Assembly (NCBI GenBank): GCA_002401305.2
Contig: NVSO02000057.1
Coordinates: forward strand, 1-5,047
Length of the DNA: 5,047 nt
Direction: 5' to 3'
Source of the DNA: Rhodobiaceae bacterium
GTDB lineage: Bacteria > Pseudomonadota > Alphaproteobacteria > Parvibaculales > Parvibaculaceae
Both the position numbers and the translations under genes were made by a program. This document shows positions 1 through 4,452 of this stretch, piece after piece (the stretch's first letter is position 1; each line of letters opens with the position of its first letter). The notes under the pieces were generated by a model. That model was given only the letters and a program-made list of their open reading frames with translations. It was not told the origin of the DNA and made no database searches.

Positions 1-175
1 AGCTCTTAAGAAAAAAATGCAGCGCGAAGGTATCTTCCGCGAAATGAAACTGCGTGGCCACTACGAAAAGCCATCAGAAAAAAGAGCACGCGAAAAAGCT
101 GAAGCTGTTCGCCGTGCGCGCAAATTGGCACGTAAGCGCCTACAGCGTGAAGGCCTTCTCCCAGGCGCTAAGTAA
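1..175 (+). CDS. rpsU: 30S ribosomal protein S21, C-terminal part (5' end outside window)
   Basis: This is the 3' part of the gene for ribosomal protein S21, a small basic protein of the 30S subunit that sits near the 3' end of 16S rRNA and takes part in translation initiation. Reading from base 2, 57 codons are visible before the TAA at 173-175. The segment [20 protein letters not shown] is the S21 family core, followed by [19 protein letters not shown] and a basic tail ending in [11 protein letters not shown]. The long Arg/Lys-rich C-terminal helix is typical of the protein. From the family's usual length, roughly 15 N-terminal residues lie before the window. It is the only gene here on the + strand and converges on the acetyltransferase gene. 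A strong hairpin follows 32 bases after the stop. The identification is firm; the start cannot be seen. Confidence 0.96.
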   Translation, partial: ALKKKMQREGIFREMKLRGHYEKPSEKRAREKAEAVRRARKLARKRLQREGLLPGAK

Positions 176-207
176 GCCAGGTTGAGACGACAAAAAGTTT
201 GTCACTT

Positions 208-240
208 GAAATGCCTCTGAGTCTGACTCAGAGGCATTTC
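208..240 (+). terminator. Hairpin terminator after rpsU, possibly shared with the convergent gene
   Basis: A perfect 15-bp inverted repeat lies here: left arm 208-222, loop CTG, right arm 226-240. The right arm ends GGCATTTC and is followed by GCGTTTG, so the T-run is short and partly inside the stem. The arms are exactly symmetrical, so the same hairpin forms in transcripts from either strand. It sits between the rpsU stop (175) and the stop of the opposing acetyltransferase gene (272), as expected for a bidirectional terminator. The lack of a clean U-tract keeps it from being certain. Confidence 0.75.
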
Positions 241-271
241 GCGTTTGTCGGTACATAACTCGATACCTGCA

Positions 272-760
272 TTATCTCAGAGGCTTCGACAGCAAGACCT
301 CGAAGGGCGCAAACCCATTCAGCTCATAAAACCGGTGCGCAATCGCATTGCCTGAAAGGGCAAACAACCGAATGTCGGTGAGCCCCAGCCCCTGAAAATG
401 CGCCTCCGCAGCGTCCATAAGCTTCTGGCCAGCCCCCAGACCACGTGTCGCCTCACTCACATAGAAGTCCGCGACATAGCCGTAGCGTCGCTTAGGAATG
501 GGCACTAGCTCCCCAAACTCCTCATCCACCCAGCCCGCCAAAAAGCCCACAGGCTGCCCGTCATGCACCGCCATCAGCATCAGACCCTCATGGGCGGAGA
601 TATGGGCGTTGAGCACATCAATATGAGCTTGAGCCATTTCCACGCCCGGTGTGCGATGCGGGTCCAGCGTGCGCTCATGCTCTTGCAGCGCGACCATAAA
701 TTCAAACACCGCTGCGGCATCTTCCTCATGATAAGGACGTATATCGATATCAGACCTCAT
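272..760 (-). CDS. GNAT family N-acetyltransferase
   Basis: This 162-residue protein is a single-domain GNAT acetyltransferase, a fold that moves an acetyl group from acetyl-CoA to an amine on a small molecule or protein. The N-terminal IDIRPYHEED (about 5-14) is the usual first strand of the fold. DFYVSEATRGLGAG (98-111) is motif A, with the R-G-L-G-A-G pyrophosphate-binding loop for CoA. NAIAHRFYELNGF (138-150) is motif B, with the FYELNGF signature common in this family. No signal peptide or membrane segment is seen, so it should be cytoplasmic. The ATG at 758-760 has a strong AGGAGG site six bases upstream (767-772). The substrate cannot be told from sequence. It lies 73 bases downstream of pntB, beyond a terminator-like hairpin, so it is probably not a full member of the pnt operon. 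Confidence 0.9.
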   Translation of the reverse strand: MRSDIDIRPYHEEDAAAVFEFMVALQEHERTLDPHRTPGVEMAQAHIDVLNAHISAHEGLMLMAVHDGQPVGFLAGWVDEEFGELVPIPKRRYGYVADFYVSEATRGLGAGQKLMDAAEAHFQGLGLTDIRLFALSGNAIAHRFYELNGFAPFEVLLSKPLR

Positions 761-781
761 ATCATTCCTCCTGTAGAATCA

Positions 782-813
782 GAAAAGGCGGCGCCCAAGA
801 GCACCGCCTTCTC
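782..813 (-). terminator. Terminator hairpin after pntB
   Basis: On the - strand a 13-bp stem (813-801 with 794-782) encloses a six-base loop. Two of its pairs are G-U wobbles only in the - strand RNA; in a + strand RNA they would be A-C mismatches. This indicates that the hairpin works in the direction of pntB. The right arm ends in CCTTTTCT, so a short U-run is included in the stem base. It starts 20 bases after the pntB stop and ends only nine bases before the AGGAGG site of the acetyltransferase gene. Confidence 0.7.
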
Positions 814-833
814 AAAAACTTATACCAGAGCGA

Positions 834-2243
834 CTAGAGCGCTTTGACAATATCTTCAACCATCTTCTTGGCATCCGAGAACAACATCATTGTATTGTCG
901 CGGAAGAAGAGTTCATTTTCCACGCCAGCATAACCAGAGCTCATACCACGCTTAATGAAGAGAACGGTTTTAGCGTTTTCCACATCAAGAATAGGCATGC
1001 CGTAAATGGCACTAGTGGGGTCTGTTTTCGCAGCTGGATTGGTCACATCATTCGCGCCAATCACAAAAGCAACATCTGCCTGTGAGAACTGGGAGTTAAT
1101 ATCTTCCAACTCAAACACTTCGTCGTAAGGCACATTTGCTTCAGCCAAAAGAACGTTCATGTGACCCGGCATCCGACCCGCAACAGGGTGAACCGCGTAA
1201 GACACTTTCACGCCTTCTTTCTTCAACTCATCAGCCATTTCGCGCAACGTATGCTGAGCTTGCGCAACCGCCATACCGTAACCCGGTACGATGATCACAG
1301 AACCCGCATTCTTCAAAATGAAGGCCGCGTCATCCGCAGAGCCACGCTTCACAGGACGCGTTTCCGTTGCCCCGCCAGCACCACCTGCCGCTGGATCTGA
1401 GCCAAAACCGCCCAAGATCACACTGAAGAACGACCGGTTCATCGCCGAGCACATGATGTAGGAAAGGATCGCGCCAGAAGAGCCAACCAGTGCCCCTGTA
1501 ATGATCAATGCCATATTGCCAAGCGTAAAGCCGATGCCCGCTGCAGCCCAACCGGAGTAGGAGTTCAGCATAGACACGACAACTGGCATATCTGCACCAC
1601 CAATTGGAATGATGATGAGGAAGCCCAGAACGAAGGAAAGCACAGTGACAGCACCAAACATCTCAATCGTCTGATAAGAGCTGTCTATGCAAATCAGCGT
1701 AATGCCGCCAAGAATCGCAGCAGCCAATGCAATGTTAATCACGTGGCGACCCGGTAGCATGATCGGAGCACCCGACATGTTGCCGTTCAATTTCGCAAAC
1801 GCAATCACAGAACCAGAGAACGTGATCGCGCCAATGGCAACACCGATCGACATTTCGATAATGGATACGCTGCCAATTTCGCCCAACGTGCCGACACCAA
1901 ATGCTTCAGGTGAAAGATACGCGGCCCACGCCACCATCACAGCGGCCATACCCACGAGGGAGTGGAAAGCTGCAACAAGCTGAGGCATCGACGTCATGGA
2001 AATGCGGCGCGCAATAACAGCACCGAAAACACCACCAATTGCGATACCGGCAACGATCATCCCAACAGTCAAAGTATCAGAAGACTGCACAAGGCTAAGC
2101 GTCGTGATGATGGCAATCGCCATCCCCACCATACCGTAGGTATTCCCTTTGCGAGAGGTGTCCGGGGAAGACAGACCGCGAAGTGCCAAGATGAAAAGAA
2201 CACCGGAGGTGAGATAGAGTAGTCCAACAATATTTGCAGACAT
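834..2243 (-). CDS. pntB: Proton-translocating NAD(P) transhydrogenase, beta subunit
   Basis: PntB carries most of the membrane proton channel (domain II) and the NADP(H)-binding domain III of the transhydrogenase, an inner-membrane enzyme that couples proton entry to hydride transfer from NADH to NADP+. The 469-residue length is normal for the family. Residues 1 to about 275 hold the hydrophobic segments. AAFHSLVGMAAV (91-102) carries His94, which appears to match the channel histidine known as His91 in E. coli PntB, and GGADMPVVVSMLNSYSGWAA (215-234) is a strictly conserved loop. A Gly/Ala-rich linker (about 280-296) leads to domain III. Its nucleotide-binding loop is IIVPGYGMAVAQAQ (317-330), followed by VIGANDVTNPAA (394-405) and KRGMSSGYAGVENELFF (431-447), which contact NADP(H). 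The ATG at 2241-2243 has AGGAGG five bases upstream, overlapping the pntAB stop, so translation is probably coupled. The gene ends in TAG. Confidence 0.97.
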   Translation of the reverse strand: MSANIVGLLYLTSGVLFILALRGLSSPDTSRKGNTYGMVGMAIAIITTLSLVQSSDTLTVGMIVAGIAIGGVFGAVIARRISMTSMPQLVAAFHSLVGMAAVMVAWAAYLSPEAFGVGTLGEIGSVSIIEMSIGVAIGAITFSGSVIAFAKLNGNMSGAPIMLPGRHVINIALAAAILGGITLICIDSSYQTIEMFGAVTVLSFVLGFLIIIPIGGADMPVVVSMLNSYSGWAAAGIGFTLGNMALIITGALVGSSGAILSYIMCSAMNRSFFSVILGGFGSDPAAGGAGGATETRPVKRGSADDAAFILKNAGSVIIVPGYGMAVAQAQHTLREMADELKKEGVKVSYAVHPVAGRMPGHMNVLLAEANVPYDEVFELEDINSQFSQADVAFVIGANDVTNPAAKTDPTSAIYGMPILDVENAKTVLFIKRGMSSGYAGVENELFFRDNTMMLFSDAKKMVEDIVKAL

Positions 2244-2252
2244 ATACGCCTC

Positions 2253-2561
2253 CTATTTCTTTTTCTTATACATGGCAAGCATGCGTTGGGTTACGAGAAA
2301 GCCGCCAAAAATATTGACAGAAGCCAGCACAATGCCGCCAAAGCCAAGCCATTTGGACCAGCCGGCTGCAGAGTTCAAGTCAATGACTTCAACGCCAACA
2401 GCTGTAATGGCCCCAACGATAATAACGGAAGAAACCGCGTTCGTTACAGACATCAACGGCGTATGCAGAGCAGCTGTTACAGACCAAACAACGTAGTAAC
2501 CGACGAAAATCGCCATCACAAACACGCTGCCTAGAAAGATAATTGGATCAATATCGCCCAT
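2253..2561 (-). CDS. pntAB: Proton-translocating NAD(P) transhydrogenase, membrane part of alpha subunit
   Basis: This 102-residue membrane protein is the second half of a split alpha subunit and forms the first helices of the proton-conducting domain II. Three hydrophobic segments are visible, at about 7-30, 39-60 and 70-90. Between the first two is HTPLMSVTNAVSS (33-45), a well conserved stretch of the family. The third segment ends in GGFLVTQRMLAMYKKKK, whose basic tail should face the cytoplasm. In E. coli this region is fused to PntA; here it is a separate gene, as in Rhodospirillum rubrum. The ATG overlaps the pntAA TAA by one base (TAATG), and a GGAGG site (2569-2573) lies seven bases upstream within the end of pntAA. 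Nine bases separate its stop from the pntB start. Confidence 0.96.
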   Translation of the reverse strand: MGDIDPIIFLGSVFVMAIFVGYYVVWSVTAALHTPLMSVTNAVSSVIIVGAITAVGVEVIDLNSAAGWSKWLGFGGIVLASVNIFGGFLVTQRMLAMYKKKK

Positions 2562-3697
2562 TACTTAGCCTCCGTCAGAGCCGGGTGAACCACTGCACCA
2601 TCTTTGGTGAGCAATGTTCCGGTGATGACTTCATCTTCCCAATCAATGGCGAGCACACCCTTTTCGGTGTCCACCAAAGGCTGGATGAAGTTGAAAAGAT
2701 TGCGGGAATAAAGCGCTGAAGCGTTGACTGACAAACGACCAGCAACGTTCTTGTGACCCAGAATGGTCACGCCGTATTTTTCCACCACTTCGCCTGCAAC
2801 AGAAAGCGGACAGTTGCCGCCCTGCTCCACAGCCAAGTCAACAATCACAGAGCCAGACTTCATGCTTTTGACCATCTCTTCGGTCACCAGCACGGGAGCT
2901 GCCCGGCCAGGGATCAAAGCAGTCGTAATAACGATGTCTTGCTTCTTAATGTGCTCTGAAACAAGCTCTGCCTGACGGCGCTTGTAATCTTCGCTCATTT
3001 CTTTGGCATAACCAGCTGCGGTTTCGCCGTCACCATCTTCGTCATCTTCAACCATGACGAAGGTGCCGCCCAAACTTTCGATTTGTTCAGCTGCTGCCCG
3101 GCGCACATCTGTCGCTGACACAATGGCGCCCAAACGTTTAGCGGTCGCAATGGCTTGCAAGCCAGCAACACCGGCACCAAACACGAAGACCCGTGCTGGA
3201 GCAACTGTGCCCGCTGCCGTCATCATCATGGGCATGGCGCGTGTAAACGTCGCCGCTGCATCGATGACAGCTTTATAACCGGCCAAGTTGGACTGTGAAG
3301 ACAACACATCCATAGACTGTGCCCGCGTAATCCGAGGCATGAACTCCATGGAGAACGTATTGACGCCAGCTTTTGCAAGCTTAGCAATCCGTTCTTTTTC
3401 CCCATGCGGGTTCATGATCGCCGCAAGCATCGCGCCTTTTTTGATCAAACCGATTTCATCATCTTCAGGACGACGAACTTTAAAAATAACATCTGCATCT
3501 GCATAAGTTTCAGCAGCAGTGGCAGCAATGCTTGCCCCTGCTTCTGCATACTCAGCATCTGAGACATGACTAAGCGCACCCGCACCTGTTTCAACAACAA
3601 CGTTAAAACCTAGGCCGGTGAGCTTTTTGACGGTATCTGAAGACGCTGCAACGCGCGTCTCTCCATCGAACCGTTCTTTTGGGATTGCGAGTTTCAT
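2561..3697 (-). CDS. pntAA: Proton-translocating NAD(P) transhydrogenase, NAD(H)-binding alpha subunit
   Basis: PntAA is the soluble domain I of the transhydrogenase. It binds NAD(H) at the cytoplasmic face and passes hydride to NADP+ on PntB. The 378-residue length suits a split subunit without membrane helices. MKLAIPKERFDGETRVA (1-17) is the typical start, shared with alanine dehydrogenases. RITRAQSMDVLSSQSNLAGY (122-141) is the signature that holds the nicotinamide; R122, Q127, D130 and S133 fall where I recall Arg127, Gln132, Asp135 and Ser138 of the R. rubrum protein. VFGAGVAGLQAIATAKRLGA (172-191) is the Rossmann loop, with an acid (D197) ending the next strand. An acidic loop, VEDDEDGDGE (216-225), precedes a conserved YAKEMSEDY stretch. 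The ATG at 3695-3697 fits the family N-terminus, although its ribosome binding site is weak (a GTAGG about nine bases upstream). It begins the three-gene pnt operon. Confidence 0.97.
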   Translation of the reverse strand: MKLAIPKERFDGETRVAASSDTVKKLTGLGFNVVVETGAGALSHVSDAEYAEAGASIAATAAETYADADVIFKVRRPEDDEIGLIKKGAMLAAIMNPHGEKERIAKLAKAGVNTFSMEFMPRITRAQSMDVLSSQSNLAGYKAVIDAAATFTRAMPMMMTAAGTVAPARVFVFGAGVAGLQAIATAKRLGAIVSATDVRRAAAEQIESLGGTFVMVEDDEDGDGETAAGYAKEMSEDYKRRQAELVSEHIKKQDIVITTALIPGRAAPVLVTEEMVKSMKSGSVIVDLAVEQGGNCPLSVAGEVVEKYGVTILGHKNVAGRLSVNASALYSRNLFNFIQPLVDTEKGVLAIDWEDEVITGTLLTKDGAVVHPALTEAK

Positions 3698-3732
3698 AGT
3701 CTGGCGCCTACCCTTTCTGGCGCATGGCACGT

Positions 3733-3758
3733 CTCGGCTACCCGAGGGTCCATGGACC
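3733..3758. repeat. Adjacent hairpin and 12-bp palindrome near the pntAA start
   Basis: A 5-bp stem, CTCGG (3733-3737) with CCGAG (3742-3746), is followed directly by the perfect palindrome GGTCCATGGACC (3747-3758). Both lie within 61 bases of the pntAA ATG, in sequence that would be leader RNA. The function is unknown. Confidence 0.35.
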
Positions 3759-3810
3759 GATTGCACGAACAGGGACTTACCTGCAGTTTCAAATTACTGT
3801 GAACATTGAC

Positions 3811-3825
3811 CCTAGTAGAACTAGG
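3811..3825. repeat. Operator-like inverted repeat CCTAGT-AGA-ACTAGG
   Basis: Two perfect 6-base arms (3811-3816 and 3820-3825) flank three bases, about 115 bases upstream of the pntAA start. The size and symmetry resemble a dimeric repressor site, but no regulator gene is in view and the arms are short. Confidence 0.35.
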
Positions 3826-3874
3826 AGCTGATGTACGCGCCACGCCAGACTTGGCCTACCCTTGAGGATAGAAG

Positions 3875-3910
3875 TTTGGCGAGGCTAGATCGTTAGATGG
3901 GCCTACCAAA
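3875..3910. repeat. Compound inverted repeat upstream of pntAA
   Basis: Three nested pairs of arms share one axis: TTTGG (3875-3879) with CCAAA (3906-3910), AGGC (3882-3885) with GCCT (3901-3904), and ATC (3889-3891) with GAT (3896-3898). Small internal loops separate them around a GTTA loop. It could be an RNA hairpin in the leader. It also contains one GGTAG motif and the weak promoter-like -10 sequence, so it could equally be an operator. Confidence 0.4.
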
Positions 3911-4004
3911 GGCAGAGCAACCTACCCAACAACCCGTGTCGATCTCATCAGCTGGTGCATCGTTGCTAACCTTAAGCGGCGCCATTGCCTCTCAAGATAA
4001 ATCC

Positions 4005-4029
4005 GTAGCGTAAACCAAAGTTACGCTGC
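4005..4029. repeat. 7-bp inverted repeat after the oxidase subunit IV gene
   Basis: AGCGTAA (4007-4013) and TTACGCT (4021-4027) are exact complements around a seven-base loop. In a + strand RNA the stem would extend by a U-G and a G-C pair. It lies just beyond the GC-rich hairpin at 4038-4057. It may belong to the termination region of the small gene, though no U-tract follows. Confidence 0.35.
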
Positions 4030-4037
4030 CACTTCTG

Positions 4038-4057
4038 AGGGGAGCTGACGCTCCCCC
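4038..4057 (-). terminator. GC-rich hairpin after the oxidase subunit IV gene
   Basis: GGGGAGC (4039-4045) pairs with GCTCCCC (4050-4056) around TGAC, with one extra G-U pair at the base in the - strand RNA. It begins 15 bases after the stop codon of the small gene. No U-tract follows on the - strand, so it may be a weak terminator or an RNA 3'-end stabiliser. Whether transcription continues into pntAA is not clear. Confidence 0.4.
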
Positions 4058-4072
4058 AAAAGCCAAAACTAC

Positions 4073-4222
4073 TTAAACGAGGAAGAGAGCCATCCCGGCT
4101 ACAATCACAATACAAGCAATCGTGCCGTATTTTGTGAACTTGTAGAAGCCGTCGAAAGTGCTCAAATGCGCATCCGCATCCATTTCTTTGCCCCAAGTGG
4201 ACTGGTCATCAAATCCTGACAT
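4073..4222 (-). CDS. aa3-type cytochrome c oxidase subunit IV family protein
   Basis: This 49-residue reading frame starts at the ATG at 4220-4222 and ends with TAA at 4073-4075. Its sequence begins MSGFDDQSTWGKEMDADAHL, then STFDGFYKFTKYGT, then a single membrane segment IACIVIVAGMALFLV that reaches the C-terminus. A short acidic N-terminus, a HxxTFxGFxKxxKYGT-like stretch and one C-terminal helix match the small bacterial aa3 oxidase subunit IV family, named ctaH in Paracoccus. In known structures this subunit is a single helix at the edge of the oxidase complex in the inner membrane, with no clear catalytic role. A GAAGG site lies seven bases upstream of the start, and a plausible promoter lies 36 bases upstream. 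It is on the same strand as pntAA, 375 bases before it. The family call rests on pattern recognition of a short protein. Confidence 0.85.
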   Translation of the reverse strand: MSGFDDQSTWGKEMDADAHLSTFDGFYKFTKYGTIACIVIVAGMALFLV

Positions 4223-4257
4223 ATCTTCGCCTTCTGCTTATAGGTTTTCTGCGCCGG

Positions 4258-4285
4258 ACTATACCAGACAGCCTTGCTGCGGCAA
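4258..4285 (-). promoter_or_regulatory. Candidate promoter of the oxidase subunit IV gene
   Basis: On the - strand TTGCCG (4285-4280) and TATAGT (4263-4258) are separated by 16 bases, a fair match to the housekeeping sigma factor consensus. Transcription would begin near 4251 and give a leader of about 28 bases before the ATG at 4222. The -35 element also lies in a short inverted repeat, CTTGC-TGCG-GCAAG (4273-4286). Confidence 0.45.
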
Positions 4286-4310
4286 GCGCCCTAACGTCAT
4301 GTTCCTCAAA

Positions 4311-4328
4311 TGTACGTCCGAATGTACA
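4311..4328. promoter_or_regulatory. Operator-like repeat TGTAC-N8-GTACA
   Basis: Perfect 5-base arms TGTAC (4311-4315) and GTACA (4324-4328) are spaced by eight bases. The same stretch can be read as two direct AATGTAC copies 12 bases apart (4309-4315 and 4321-4327). It lies 25 bases upstream of the -35 of the candidate promoter, a usual place for an activator. The regulator is unknown. Confidence 0.35.
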
Positions 4329-4419
4329 AATTTGATCAGATTCCCCAAGTTGTGCCGACAAAGCAGGCTCAATGCCTATTTTTCACACACCAATTTTGCA
4401 GCCCCCAGCACACCCAAAG

Positions 4420-4443
4420 AAACCTGAGGAAAGCACTAGGTTT
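4420..4443 (-). terminator. Weak hairpin downstream of the hydrolase gene
   Basis: On the - strand AAACCT (4443-4438) and AGGTTT (4425-4420) could pair around a 12-base loop, followed by CTTTGGG. The stem is AT-rich and the loop large, so it is at best a secondary terminator behind the palindrome at the gene's end. Confidence 0.25.
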
Positions 4444-4452
4444 TATCTCATT

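Larger units (their letters stand above)
3698..3851 (-). repeat. Complementary 9-base arms, one touching the pntAA start codon
   Basis: On the - strand AGTCTGGCG (3851-3843) is the exact complement of CGCCAGACT (3706-3698), which ends immediately before the pntAA ATG. If both are in one transcript they could pair, with one more G-U pair inward, and cover the spacer between the weak ribosome binding site and the start codon. Each arm is followed, in the + direction, by the same ten bases GCCTACCCTT (3706-3715 and 3854-3863). The arms are plain to see; their pairing is inference. Confidence 0.5.
3708..3927 (-). repeat. Five scattered copies of a GGTAG motif
   Basis: Read on the - strand, GGTAG occurs at 3926-3922, 3907-3903, 3860-3856, 3742-3738 and 3712-3708. 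Four copies read GGTAGG, and two share the longer AAGGGTAGGC. Spacing is irregular (about 19, 47, 118 and 30 bases), so it is not a tandem array. It could be a set of protein sites or a repeated RNA element, or could result from local duplication. No known regulator comes to mind. Confidence 0.45.
3698..4072. other. Non-coding leader or regulatory stretch upstream of pntAA, rich in small repeats
   Basis: I find no convincing gene in these 375 bases. Open frames here have no family resemblance and no good ribosome binding site. Read on the - strand, the stretch holds five GGTAG-containing motifs, a 9-base arm adjoining the pntAA start with its complement upstream, a compound hairpin (3875-3910), two compact palindromes (3747-3758, 3811-3825) and two hairpins just after the oxidase subunit gene. 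The best promoter-like pair I can see for pntAA is weak: TTGCTC (3915-3920) and TCTAAC (3892-3897) separated by 17 bases. It would give a leader of roughly 190 bases. I do not recognise a known riboswitch or RNA family. Confidence 0.6.

Noticed and set aside
1687..1983. A 98-codon frame on the + strand opposite pntB, and similar ones opposite pntAA
   Set aside because: They are shadows of highly conserved genes, with no ribosome binding site or plausible protein features.
3698..3766. A 23-codon upstream extension of pntAA to an ATG at 3764-3766
   Set aside because: The family starts at MKLAIPKE, the extra residues look like random coding, the extension crosses the palindromes, and no good ribosome binding site precedes it.
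3618..3809. A + strand frame covering the pntAA start region
   Set aside because: It runs antisense over the conserved pntAA N-terminus and has no recognisable product.
3972..4196. A 74-codon frame on the - strand overlapping the oxidase subunit IV gene
   Set aside because: It is in another frame of a gene with a clear family match, and its product resembles nothing known to me.
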